DNA from: Gordonia pseudamarae
GTDB taxonomy: Bacteria; Actinomycetota; Actinomycetes; Mycobacteriales; Mycobacteriaceae
Length of the DNA stretch: 64,000 bases
Direction: 5' to 3'
Assembly: GCF_025273675.1 (NCBI RefSeq)
Contig: NZ_CP045809.1
Coordinates: 4,216,001-4,280,000, forward strand
Shown: piece after piece, positions 26,001 through 34,245 of the stretch
Position numbering within the stretch: position 1 is the first letter of the stretch
Layout: each line of letters opens with the position of its first letter
The notes under the pieces: model-generated
Told to the model about the DNA's origin: nothing
The model's input: the letters and a program-made list of their open reading frames with translations, nothing else
The model's database searches: none
Position numbers and translations under genes: made by a program

Positions 26001-26882
26001 GTGGCTACCGCACAGCAGTGGATCCAGGGCGCGCGCCCACACACCCTCCCCAACGCGATCTCTCCGGTCGTGGCGGGCTTCGGCGCCGCCGCCCACGCGG
26101 TACCCGGCACCGGCGACCTGTCGTGGTGGCGGGCGGCACTCGCACTCGCGGTGGCGCTGGCGCTGATCATCGGTGTCAACTACGCCAACGACTACTCCGA
26201 CGGCATCCGCGGCACCGACGACGACCGGGTCGGCCCGATGCGTCTGGTCGGGTCCGGCGCGGCCGCCCCTGCGGCGGTCAGGCGGGCCGCGTTCCTATGC
26301 TTCGGCATCGCCGCTGTGTGCGGGCTGGTGCTGGCCGTCAGTACCGCGTGGTGGCTGGTGGCCGTCGGCGTCGTCTGCATCGCCGGTGCGTGGTTCTACA
26401 CCGGCGGCAGCTCGCCCTACGGCTACCTCGGTTTCGGTGAGATCGCGGTATTCGTGTTCTTCGGTCTCGTCGCCGTGCTCGGCACCCAGTTCGTCACCGC
26501 CGACACCGTCGACTGGGTGGGACTGCTGTGCGCGGTGGCCGTCGGTTGCTTCTCCAGCGCCGTGCTGGTGGTGAACAACCTGCGCGACATCCCGTCGGAC
26601 ACCGAATCGGGCAAGATCACCCTCGCCGTCCGGCTCGGCGACGCCCGGACCCGCGTTCTGTTCGGCGCACTGCTCGCGGTGCCGCTGATCGTCTCGGTCG
26701 TACTGATCCCGGCCACCTGGTGGGCCCTCATCGGCCTGCTCGCCGCGCCACTGGCCTGGGTGGCCGCGGGGCCGGTGCGCACCGGCGCCATCGGACCGGC
26801 GCTGATCGTGTCGCTGGCCACCACCGGCCGGGCGATGCTGCTGTGGTCGGTCGCCACCGCCTGCGCGCTGGCCGTGGGCTAG
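26001..26882 (+). CDS. menA: 1,4-dihydroxy-2-naphthoate polyprenyltransferase MenA
   Basis: Membrane prenyltransferase that joins the polyprenyl tail to the naphthoquinone ring. The protein has 293 residues from a GTG at 26001 with GAGGAT upstream. [19 protein letters not shown] is typical of the N-terminus; the first Asp-rich motif is [16 protein letters not shown] and the second region is [22 protein letters not shown]. Eight or nine transmembrane segments are visible. It uses the product of the polyprenyl synthase and feeds menG. Confidence 0.95.
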   Translation: MATAQQWIQGARPHTLPNAISPVVAGFGAAAHAVPGTGDLSWWRAALALAVALALIIGVNYANDYSDGIRGTDDDRVGPMRLVGSGAAAPAAVRRAAFLCFGIAAVCGLVLAVSTAWWLVAVGVVCIAGAWFYTGGSSPYGYLGFGEIAVFVFFGLVAVLGTQFVTADTVDWVGLLCAVAVGCFSSAVLVVNNLRDIPSDTESGKITLAVRLGDARTRVLFGALLAVPLIVSVVLIPATWWALIGLLAAPLAWVAAGPVRTGAIGPALIVSLATTGRAMLLWSVATACALAVG

Positions 26883-26935
26883 CAGCCGGCTCCGGGAGTC
26901 CTTAGCGCTCCCTGAGTAGCACTGGCGACCAAATC

Positions 26936-26949
26936 GTAGGTCGACCTAC
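26936..26949. promoter_or_regulatory. 14-bp palindrome before the sensor kinase gene
   Basis: GTAGGTCGACCTAC is fully self-complementary and ends 9 nt before the GTG start of the kinase, where a repressor would block a short-leader transcript. TAGGT...ACCTA half-sites resemble those of DtxR/IdeR boxes but with shorter spacing. A related TAGGTATGTACC lies at the start of the DtxR-like gene (29151-29162). Confidence 0.5.
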
Positions 26950-26958
26950 TGTCGACGC

Positions 26959-28410
26959 GTGTCATCCGCCGCCGACAATCGCCGCCCCGGCGCAGGACGC
27001 TGGCTCGGTCCCGTACGCATCCGGCTCACCCTGGTGGCGACCGCGGTGGTGACCGTCGCGATGGCCGTGGCCGCCATCGGGATGCTGCTGACGATGCATC
27101 GCAGCCTGATCGCGGACGCCGAATCCGCCGGCGCGAACAGGGCCCGGCAGCTCGCCGACGCCCTCGAAGCCGACGGACTGCACGCCATCACACCGCTGAT
27201 GCTCGCGCGGGATCCCAACGTCGCCGACGTCGTGATCATCGACGCCGACGGTGAGGTGGAGAAGTCCAGCGTCGTCGGTGTCCGGCCGCTGCTGGCAAGC
27301 CTGCCGCCCGGGAGCAGCAAGACCGTCCGCGACATCCGGGTGGTCGGCCGCTACAACTACACCTACACCGCCAACGCGGTGGGCGTGGACACCCCGAACG
27401 GCCCGCTCACCGTGATCGTCAGCACCGATCAGGGCCCGATCACCACCTCTGTGCTCACGGTGGCCTACACCATCTGCATGGTGTTCCCCGGCATCATCAT
27501 CGGCGTCGCACTGCTCACCTACTTCCTGGTCGGCCGGGCGCTGCGCCCCGTCGAATCCATCCGCAAACAGGCCGACGCCATTTCCGGCGGCGACACCAGC
27601 AGACGACTGACCGTGCCGGCCACCGGCGACGAGATCGCCGGACTGGCCAGCACGATGAACGAAATGCTCGAACGCATCGAACACTCCCGGTCACGGCAGC
27701 TGCAATTCGTCAACGACGCCTCCCACGAACTGAACAGCCCGCTGACCACGATCATCGGACTGCTCGACCTGGCCCGGACCACCGGCCAACCGATCGACAT
27801 CCACACCATCGAGACGATCCTGCTGCCGGATGCGCACCGGCTCGGACAACTCGTCGAGGACCTGCTGATATTGGCCCGCGCCGATGAGAAGGGGATGCGG
27901 ACGACTCCGCAGAGCGTCGACCTCGACGACATCGTGCGCTCGGAGGTCACGCGGATGCGCGCCCTGTCGCCGGCCGATGTCTCGTCGGCGATCGTCGCGG
28001 CCCGCGTCGACGGCGATCCCGGCCAGCTCACGCGGGCGGTCCGCAATATCGCCGACAACGCCGCCCGGCACACGCGAAGCACGCTGTCGTTCGCCATCTC
28101 CCGCGACGACCGGGCGGGCACCGTGACGGTCTCGGTGGCCGACAACGGGCCCGGTGTGGCCGACGCCGACAAGACGAGGGTGTTCGACCGATTCGTGAGG
28201 CTCGACGCGGCCCGTGATCGCGACCGCGGCGGTTCGGGACTGGGTCTGGCCATCGTCGCCGATATCGTCCGCGCACACGGCGGAACCGTTGTCGCCGAGG
28301 ACAACCCGGGTGGCGGGGCAGTCTTCGCGATCACCTTGCCGCTGGCCGCGGCCACGGCCGGGACGCCGGGTCAGACACCTCCCCACGACGCCCGGGCGGT
28401 TAGCACATGA
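26959..28410 (+). CDS. Sensor histidine kinase
   Basis: The protein has 483 residues from a GTG at 26959. A transmembrane segment at about 20-45 and another at 166-190 flank an extracytoplasmic sensor domain of about 120 residues. HAMP follows (190-245), then the dimerisation helix with His256 in ASHELNSPLTT, where Asn-Ser replaces the usual Arg-Thr after the Leu. The ATPase domain has NIADNAARH (N box), DNGPGVAD (G1) and RGGSGLGLAIV (G2). Its likely partner is the response regulator that converges on it from the other strand (stops 20 nt apart), an unusual layout for such a pair. Confidence 0.92.
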   Translation: MSSAADNRRPGAGRWLGPVRIRLTLVATAVVTVAMAVAAIGMLLTMHRSLIADAESAGANRARQLADALEADGLHAITPLMLARDPNVADVVIIDADGEVEKSSVVGVRPLLASLPPGSSKTVRDIRVVGRYNYTYTANAVGVDTPNGPLTVIVSTDQGPITTSVLTVAYTICMVFPGIIIGVALLTYFLVGRALRPVESIRKQADAISGGDTSRRLTVPATGDEIAGLASTMNEMLERIEHSRSRQLQFVNDASHELNSPLTTIIGLLDLARTTGQPIDIHTIETILLPDAHRLGQLVEDLLILARADEKGMRTTPQSVDLDDIVRSEVTRMRALSPADVSSAIVAARVDGDPGQLTRAVRNIADNAARHTRSTLSFAISRDDRAGTVTVSVADNGPGVADADKTRVFDRFVRLDAARDRDRGGSGLGLAIVADIVRAHGGTVVAEDNPGGGAVFAITLPLAAATAGTPGQTPPHDARAVST

Positions 28411-28430
28411 CGCGATCACGTTGCGGCGGT

Positions 28431-29120
28431 TCAGGACACGCGCGCACCGCCGTCGGCGGCCAGGCGGTAGCCGTGCCCGCGGACCGTTTCGATGGCACGG
28501 CGACCGAAGGGCGCGTCGACCCGCCGACGGAGATAGCTGATGTAGACCTCCACCAGATTGTCGTCACCACCGGCCTCCGCATCCCACACCGCGGCCAGGA
28601 TGTCCGCCTTGGCACACACTTGCCCCCGGTTGCGCATCAAATACTCCAGGACGGCGAATTCCCTTGGCGTCAAGGAAAGTTCACTGTCGCCCCGAAAAAC
28701 GGTGTGCGCCCCCGGATCCAGCCTCAGATCACCGGCGGTGAGCACCGTCGGACGTTCGGCGGCCACCCGGCGGGCGAGCGCACGCAACCGCGCGATCAGC
28801 ACCACCACCGAGAAAGGCTTGGTCAGGTAGTCGTCGGCACCGAGATCGAGGGCATCGGCGAGATCGTATTCACCGCTCTTGGCCGTGAGCATCAGCACCG
28901 GGGTCCACACCTTGGCCGCACGCATCCGGCGGACCACCTCGTAGCCGTTGAGCCCGGGCAGCATGATGTCGAGCACGACGACGTCGAAGTGCGCGGAAAG
29001 GGCCTTGTGCAGGCCGGACTCGCCGTCGCCGGTCACCTCTACCACCCAACTCTGCGACACGAGCGTCCGCCGGACCGTCTCGGCCACGTTGCGGTCGTCT
29101 TCCACCAGCAGGATGCGCAT
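28431..29120 (-). CDS. OmpR/PhoB-type response regulator
   Basis: The protein has 229 residues from the ATG at 29120 (RILLVEDDRNVAETV); a GTG 15 nt upstream is an alternative. The receiver domain has the acidic pocket E7/D8/D9, phospho-acceptor D51 in VVLDIMLPG, and K101 in YLTKPF. The winged-helix DNA-binding domain covers about 128-222 (LTPREFAVLEYLMRNRGQV ... VEVYISYLRRRV ... IETVRGHGYRL). It is convergent with the histidine kinase and divergent from the DtxR-like gene, 35 nt away, so those two share a promoter region. Confidence 0.93.
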   Translation of the reverse strand: MRILLVEDDRNVAETVRRTLVSQSWVVEVTGDGESGLHKALSAHFDVVVLDIMLPGLNGYEVVRRMRAAKVWTPVLMLTAKSGEYDLADALDLGADDYLTKPFSVVVLIARLRALARRVAAERPTVLTAGDLRLDPGAHTVFRGDSELSLTPREFAVLEYLMRNRGQVCAKADILAAVWDAEAGGDDNLVEVYISYLRRRVDAPFGRRAIETVRGHGYRLAADGGARVS

Positions 29121-29155
29121 GTCCTTGCTACTCACCCTTCTCCAGGCAGGTAGGT

Positions 29156-29890
29156 ATGTACCAGCACTCAACCCTACTGTCCGACGCCGGGCACGACACG
29201 GCACCCGTTGACCCGGGGATCGCCGACACCGTGTCCGAGACGGCGATCGCCTATCTGCGGACCGTCTACAACCTCGCCGAAGACGGCGTGCCGGCCCGCC
29301 GGGCCCGGCTGTGCGACCGGCTCGGGTTGTCGAGTCCGACGGTTTCCCAGATGGTCGGGCGCCTGCGGGCCGAGTCGCTGATCCGGGTGACCGACGACCG
29401 GCAGGTCGAACTCACCGCCACCGGTCTGACGCTGGCGGTCTCATCAACCCGCAAACATCGTCTGGCCGAACGGATCCTCGTCGACATGCTGGGTGTGCCG
29501 ATCCTCGCGGCCCACGACGAGGCGTGCCGCTGGGCACAGGTGATGAGCGACGAAGCCGCCGAGGGCGCGGCGTCCGCGCTCATCGGGCCGCTGGTCTCGC
29601 CCTGGGGTAACCCGATTCCCGAACGCGGCGACACCCGTCGGCCTGCGCCCGCTGCCGTCCGGCTGCCCGATCTTCCACGCACGGCGGGCGCGGTCTCGGC
29701 CCGGGTGCGCTCGATCTCCGAGGACGCGCAGGGCGACGACGCACTCATGGCCGACCTGGTGGCCGCGTGCATCGTGCCCGGCGCGAAGGTCATGGTCACA
29801 GCCGAGGGCACCGGCTACGCGCTGCGCGGAATCGGTACCGTGGCGGTCCCGCGCAAGCGGGCCCACGTCGTGCAGGTGGACCTGGACTGA
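29156..29890 (+). CDS. DtxR/IdeR-like regulator with a degenerate metal site
   Basis: The protein has 244 residues from the ATG at 29156. Winged helix at about 28-95 (AYLRTVYNLAEDGVPARRARLCDRL, SSPTVSQMVGRL), dimerisation domain with RKHRLAERILVDMLG and HDEACRW, then SPWGNPIPERG and a C-terminal SH3-like domain. Aligned by eye to DtxR, ancillary-site residues H79, E83 and H98 are kept (H101, E105, H120), as is C102 (C124). Primary-site M10, E105 and H106 become A32, A127 and Q128. It probably binds DNA but may not respond to iron or manganese in the usual way. Confidence 0.9.
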   Translation: MYQHSTLLSDAGHDTAPVDPGIADTVSETAIAYLRTVYNLAEDGVPARRARLCDRLGLSSPTVSQMVGRLRAESLIRVTDDRQVELTATGLTLAVSSTRKHRLAERILVDMLGVPILAAHDEACRWAQVMSDEAAEGAASALIGPLVSPWGNPIPERGDTRRPAPAAVRLPDLPRTAGAVSARVRSISEDAQGDDALMADLVAACIVPGAKVMVTAEGTGYALRGIGTVAVPRKRAHVVQVDLD

Positions 29891-29970
29891 TCCCGGCGCC
29901 GGTGTCGCGCCGAGACCGCGCCGAAGCCGGGTTCGGCGACAGCACGCCCTGGTCTACGCGCCCGACCCGG

Positions 29971-30858
29971 TCAGGCGGGAGCGCCGACCGGGGGCAGCGA
30001 GTCCAGGACCGCCCGGCGCAGGTCGTCCACCGGCACCGTCGCCGTGGTGAGCACCGCGCGGGAGGCGTCGTCGGCGGTGTCGATGATGCCGATGAGCAGA
30101 TGCGCCGCGGTCAGTGTGCGGTCACCGCGCTCGCGGGCGACATCGACCGCCGCGCGCAGCGCCGAGCGGACGTCGGCGTCCCACCGTGGCCGACCGCCGC
30201 GTCCGCGCGGCCCGCGCCTGCCCCGGCCGCCCTCCCAGGGCGCGTCGCCGCCGGGTCCGCGTCGTCCGCGTCCGCCGCTTCGCCGGTCGCCCTGCTCACC
30301 CGTGTCGGCGCAGTCCGCGAACTCCTGCGGCCCCCTCGGTCCGCCGGGGCCGAAGCCCGGCCCGAATCCGCCGGGTCCGAATCCGCCGGGTCCGAAGGCA
30401 TCCGGCCCGTAGCCCGCGGATCGGGGATGACGCGGACCGCGGTGCCCTTCACCGCATCCCCCGCGGCCACCTCGGCCGCCCTTGCGGCTCCGGCCGCCGC
30501 GCCCGCCCCAGCCCTCGGCCAGGTCGTCGCCGAACTTGCCGCGCACGGCCTCCCGGACCTTGTCCAGGTCGATACCGATGGCGCGCAGCGCCTCTCGGTC
30601 CTCGTCGTAGCGGGCCGCGGCGGTCTCCTCGGCGGTGTCGCCGGTACCGTGCTCGGCCCGATGGGCCGTTACCGCGGCCCGTGCGGCGGCCAGTGTCAGG
30701 CCGCGTTCTCCGAGCAGCCCGAACAGCGGGCTGCGGGCGTTGCAGAGCATCCCGAGGACCAGGTGGTCGTTACCCGGTACCGGGTGCCCGAGGTCACGGG
30801 CTTCCTGCTCGGCGAATGCCATTGTCATGCGATCTTCTCGCGTGAATCGTTCCATCAT
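29971..30858 (-). CDS. Clp N-domain protein with an Arg/Gly-rich linker
   Basis: The protein has 295 residues from the ATG at 30858, with GGAG 10 nt upstream. Residues 1-110 look like a Clp repeat region (ARDLGHPVPGNDHLVLGML, the pattern by which Clp ATPases bind adaptors and substrates) and a second half-repeat lies at 226-290 (AVDVARERGDRTLTAAHLLIGII). Between them is about 110 residues of Gly/Arg/Pro with repeated FGPGG. There is no AAA+ ATPase domain. The start overlaps the stop of the HTH gene (ATGA). A stand-alone adaptor or stress-linked regulator is inferred. Confidence 0.85.
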   Translation of the reverse strand: MMERFTREDRMTMAFAEQEARDLGHPVPGNDHLVLGMLCNARSPLFGLLGERGLTLAAARAAVTAHRAEHGTGDTAEETAAARYDEDREALRAIGIDLDKVREAVRGKFGDDLAEGWGGRGGRSRKGGRGGRGGCGEGHRGPRHPRSAGYGPDAFGPGGFGPGGFGPGFGPGGPRGPQEFADCADTGEQGDRRSGGRGRRGPGGDAPWEGGRGRRGPRGRGGRPRWDADVRSALRAAVDVARERGDRTLTAAHLLIGIIDTADDASRAVLTTATVPVDDLRRAVLDSLPPVGAPA

Positions 30859-31154
30859 GGTTCTTGATCTCCTTCCGGCCGGTGCGGCCGGTGTTCGTGT
30901 GTGTGTTTCTGATGCACGTCGGCGTGCTTCTGGTGCACCGCCTGTCGGCTGACCTGCAACACCTCAGCGATCTGCTGCCAGCTCCAGCCGGCCCGGCGGG
31001 CGTTGGCCACCTGAACCTCTTCGAGTCGGTCGGCGAGGGTGCGCAGTGCGCGCACCGCACCGAGGCCGTTCCGCGGATCCTCCGAGGCGGCCAGTCCGGC
31101 GAGGCCGTCGGCGGATTCGTCCGATCGGGCTGCTTCACTCAGGTCGTCGTGCAT
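30855..31154 (-). CDS. Small HTH regulator, sigma-region-4-like
   Basis: The protein has 99 residues from the ATG at 31154. A helix-turn-helix lies at about 56-80 (WSWQQIAEVLQVSRQAVHQKH), similar to sigma-70 region 4 domains. The C-terminus is His-rich (KHTHEHRPHRP). It starts only a few bases after a -10 box, so the mRNA is probably leaderless, and is followed by the Clp-N gene with a 4-nt overlap. The 20-bp palindrome over its -35 box suggests autoregulation. Confidence 0.87.
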   Translation of the reverse strand: MHDDLSEAARSDESADGLAGLAASEDPRNGLGAVRALRTLADRLEEVQVANARRAGWSWQQIAEVLQVSRQAVHQKHADVHQKHTHEHRPHRPEGDQEP

Positions 31155-31162
31155 GGTGTCAG

Positions 31163-31203
31163 GTTATATTGACGCTCGTCGTCCTGTCAATAATTATTGA
31201 CAG
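31163..31203 (-). promoter_or_regulatory. Promoter with a 20-bp palindromic operator
   Basis: On the minus strand TTGACA (31190-31185), a 16-nt spacer and TATAAC (31168-31163) form a near-consensus promoter. The -35 box lies within CTGTCAATAATTATTGACAG (31184-31203), a perfect 20-bp palindrome and one of the few AT-rich stretches nearby. The predicted transcription start falls within a few bases of the ATG at 31154. A repressor on the palindrome would block RNA polymerase. Confidence 0.82.
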
Positions 31204-31322
31204 AAATTCTCGTGCGGTCCGGGGGAACAACCGGTCGCGGCAGAAATGTCCGTGTCTTGGCCTAGTCTCAGAACTCTGAACAACACCTGTGACAAGACCG
31301 CACCGAGACGGACGGAGGAACA

Positions 31323-31976
31323 ATGTCCGCATGCCGCATCGGCATCGTCGAGGACCACACGGTGGTGATCACCGGCCTGCGCCAGCTCCTGGCCGACGAA
31401 CCCGACCTCGAGGTGGTCGCGGCCGCCCCGACCGTCGGTGAGCTCCTCGACTCCGCCACCGGCATCGACATGGCCATCCTCGACCTGCGGCTGCCGGACG
31501 GCTCGTCCCCCGCCGCCAACGTCGCCGACCTGGGTGCGGCCGGTATCGCCAAGGTGCTCGTGTTCACCTCGGGTGAGGAGCCGTACCTCGTGCGCACCGC
31601 CGCCCGGGCCGGTGTGCTCGGGGTCATCAACAAGGCCGAACGCGACGCGGTGATCATCGACGCGATCCGCACCACCTGCCGCGGCGAGATGGTCCGGTCA
31701 CTGGACTGGGCGATGGCCGTCGACGGCGACACCGAATTCGCCGCCGCGCAGCTCAGTCCCCGACAGCGAGAGGTACTGAGCCTGTACGCCTCCGGCGAGT
31801 CGGCCGCCCGTGTCGCGGCGCTCACCGAACTGTCCGTCGACACGGTCAACGACTATCTCGGCCGGATCCGGCAGAAGTACGCCGAGGTCGGACGGCCCGC
31901 ATCGACCAAGACAGACCTGTACCGACGCGCCTTGGAAGACGGATGGCTACCCTTCCCCCGACGGCGGCGCAGGTAA
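31323..31976 (+). CDS. NarL/LuxR-type response regulator
   Basis: The protein has 217 residues from the ATG at 31323, preceded by GGAGGAA. The receiver has E10/D11, phospho-acceptor D54 in AILDLRLPDG, T82 and K104. A LuxR HTH lies at about 145-200 (LSPRQREVLSLYASGESAARVAALTELSVDTVNDYLGRIRQKY). The C-terminus is basic (FPRRRRR). It heads five overlapping genes; the first kinase starts 34 nt inside its 3' end, so translation is coupled. Confidence 0.93.
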   Translation: MSACRIGIVEDHTVVITGLRQLLADEPDLEVVAAAPTVGELLDSATGIDMAILDLRLPDGSSPAANVADLGAAGIAKVLVFTSGEEPYLVRTAARAGVLGVINKAERDAVIIDAIRTTCRGEMVRSLDWAMAVDGDTEFAAAQLSPRQREVLSLYASGESAARVAALTELSVDTVNDYLGRIRQKYAEVGRPASTKTDLYRRALEDGWLPFPRRRRR

Positions 31977-33169
31977 CGCAGGGGCGGCACGACCAGGCCG
32001 CCGAGATCCGCATCGAGCGACTGTTCTCCATCTTCGTCGGCGCGGGCTACCTGGGGTACATCCCGCTGCTGGCCGGCGCCATCGCCGCCACCGCCGAACA
32101 CACCGCCGGATGGTGGACACCGTTCGCCCTGACGCTCACCTTCGGTCCGCCCGTGGTCCTGCTGGTCGCCGCGCTCACCCACCACCGGACGATCTCGACC
32201 TGGGCAGCCCGTGCGGCCGCCGTCGGCTACATCGTGGCGGCCGCCACCTTCGGACTGGCCTGGGACGGGCAGCCGGTGCCCGGCTACCTCTGGTTCTACG
32301 CGATCCCCGGCGTCGCGGCACTGGCCGCCGCCATCACCCTCTCCTCGCGGTGGGCCCTGTCCGCGATGGTCGCGGCCGTCATCCCGGCCAACGTGTACCA
32401 GCACTTCGCTCGTGAAGACTCGTTCACCGACAACGTCCTGGTCATCACGCTGTTCTCGATCTCCTTCATTTTGCTGTTCCTGGCCGCGGCGATCGTCGCG
32501 GTACGCACCGGTCGTGTCCTGGACGCCACCCGGGCCAACACCTACGCCGAGGCCGCCGCCGCGGCCGCCGCCGACGCCCGGCGCAGCCAGCGCAGCCATA
32601 TCGACGCGCTGCTGCACGACTGGGTCATCTCGACGATGCTCGCGGCCGGACGACAGGGCAATTCCGAGTCGGTCCGCAGGCAGGCAACGGTCACCCTCGG
32701 CAAACTCGACGCCGGACCGATCGCCCTGACCCGGCTGCCGGCGGCCACCGCGATGGCACAGTTGCGCTCCGGTGTGCTCGAGGTCGACCTCGCCCAGCAC
32801 ATCGATGCACGCGTCGAGGACGACGGCATCGCACTCCCCGCCGATGTGGTCGACGTGATCGACGCCGCGGTCTGTGAGGCGGTGCGCAACAGCATCCTCC
32901 ACGCCGGTCCGGGCGCCTCGCGCACGGTGTCCCTGCACATCACCGGCCACGGGATCGATGCGGTCGTCGCCGACGACGGTGCCGGATTCGCCCCGGGCGA
33001 TGTCCCACCACACCGACTCGGCCTGGCAGTCAGCGTCCTGGGCCGGCTGCGGGCGCTGCCGGGCGGCACGGCCGAACTCATCACCGCCCCCGGTGAGGGC
33101 ACCACGGTGGCGTTGAGCTGGACCGACGACGACCAGCGGACACGCGCGCACGAACGGGCCGCCCGATGA
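31943..33169 (+). CDS. Histidine kinase-like ATPase, module 1
   Basis: The protein has 408 residues. Five or six transmembrane segments occupy about 28-190, then a coiled-coil linker (ATRANTYAEAAAAAAADARRS), then a dimerisation helix with H225 in ALLHDWVISTMLAAG, and an ATPase domain with CEAVRNSILHAG (N box), VADDGAGFAP (G1) and HRLGLAVSV (G2). It belongs with the DesK/NarX-like kinases that pair with LuxR regulators, although the His motif is atypical. It overlaps the response regulator and the next gene (ATGA). Confidence 0.88.
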   Translation: MATLPPTAAQVTQGRHDQAAEIRIERLFSIFVGAGYLGYIPLLAGAIAATAEHTAGWWTPFALTLTFGPPVVLLVAALTHHRTISTWAARAAAVGYIVAAATFGLAWDGQPVPGYLWFYAIPGVAALAAAITLSSRWALSAMVAAVIPANVYQHFAREDSFTDNVLVITLFSISFILLFLAAAIVAVRTGRVLDATRANTYAEAAAAAAADARRSQRSHIDALLHDWVISTMLAAGRQGNSESVRRQATVTLGKLDAGPIALTRLPAATAMAQLRSGVLEVDLAQHIDARVEDDGIALPADVVDVIDAAVCEAVRNSILHAGPGASRTVSLHITGHGIDAVVADDGAGFAPGDVPPHRLGLAVSVLGRLRALPGGTAELITAPGEGTTVALSWTDDDQRTRAHERAAR

Positions 33170-34245
33170 GCGAGAGATCCGAGAACCGGCGGAACCGGCG
33201 AACCCGAGGGTCGGCGGCCACGACCGGCGATGTCCGCGACCTGCTCGGGATGAACACCCGCACCGCACACCTGGTGGCCGGATTCTTCATGATCGCGCTC
33301 GCCGCCCAGGTCGCCGTCGCGGTGAACGCCGGCAGTTCCCCGCTGCCGAGCCTGGTGGTCCTGCTGGTGGTGGCGCTCGCCGGACTCGGACTGCTCGCCC
33401 TACCCGACGACCCGCTCCCCGTCTGGTACGCGGTCGCGGTAACCGTCGGTGGCCCCCTGGCGGCGTACGCCTCGTTCGTCGGCACCCCGCTGCCGCTGAC
33501 CCGGCCCGAACAGACCTGGCAGTTCGGAGCGTTCACCGCCATCGCCACGTACATGTGTGTCCGCGGGCGCGCCGGCGCGGCATGGCTGCTGATGTGCCTG
33601 GTCGTCCTCGCGGCCATGGTGTGGACGCTGATCGACGGTGACGGTGCGGCGCAGGGCCTGAGCATCGGCGCGATCAACTTCGGCCCGCTGTTCATGGCGA
33701 CGCTGTTCGCCTTCACCATCCGCCCGGCCGCGGCAAGCATCTACGAACTGCGCCGCAGGGCCGTCGAACGCAACGCGGCGCAGGAGGCCGCGCTGGCCGC
33801 CGTCGCCGAACACGACAAGCAGATGCGGGCCCTCAACCAGCAGGTCCGCCCCATGCTCGAACGGATCGCCGCCCCCACCCCGTTGACCGACGACGAACGC
33901 CGGCAATGTCTGGCGCTGGAGGCACAATTGCGCGACGCCCTGCGCGCACCGGTCCTCGCCCGCTACGAGCGCACCGCCGTCGCCGCCGCCCGGGCCCGCG
34001 ACCGCGGCGTCACCGTGGTGATGGTCGACAGCCACGGACTCGACGACATCGCGCCCACCACCCGGGAAAGCGTCCTCGAACGTCTCGCCGACGCGCTCGA
34101 CACGGTCACCGGCGGTTCCATCGTCATCCGGGTACTCCCGCCGGGGCGCGAGCTCGTCGCGACCGCGGTCATCGACCCCGCCGCCGACGCGACCGGCCCC
34201 GATTCCGCCCTGCGCGCCACCCGCCTCGAGTTCGCCGCGTCATGA
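33166..34245 (+). CDS. Kinase-partner membrane protein, module 1
   Basis: The protein has 359 residues. An N-terminal basic stretch and DVRDLLGMNTRTAH precede five or six transmembrane segments (about 35-195) with a conserved QTW in the middle. A coiled coil (YELRRRAVERNAAQEAALAAVAEHDKQM) and a soluble domain follow (LNQQVRPMLERIA, then RDRGVTVVMVDSHGLDD and VIRVLPPGRELVATAVIDP). The soluble part is laid out like a kinase core but lacks a phospho-acceptor His motif and ATPase N/G boxes. It looks like a catalytically dead partner or sensor. It overlaps both neighbours by 4 nt. Confidence 0.8.
   Translation: MSERSENRRNRRTRGSAATTGDVRDLLGMNTRTAHLVAGFFMIALAAQVAVAVNAGSSPLPSLVVLLVVALAGLGLLALPDDPLPVWYAVAVTVGGPLAAYASFVGTPLPLTRPEQTWQFGAFTAIATYMCVRGRAGAAWLLMCLVVLAAMVWTLIDGDGAAQGLSIGAINFGPLFMATLFAFTIRPAAASIYELRRRAVERNAAQEAALAAVAEHDKQMRALNQQVRPMLERIAAPTPLTDDERRQCLALEAQLRDALRAPVLARYERTAVAAARARDRGVTVVMVDSHGLDDIAPTTRESVLERLADALDTVTGGSIVIRVLPPGRELVATAVIDPAADATGPDSALRATRLEFAAS

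Noticed and set aside
30149..30480. Arg/Gly/Pro-rich repeats in the Clp-N gene as a possible frameshift or assembly error
   Set aside because: The frame stays open, both Clp-type regions are in the same frame, and the third-position GC pattern is continuous, so a real disordered linker is more likely.
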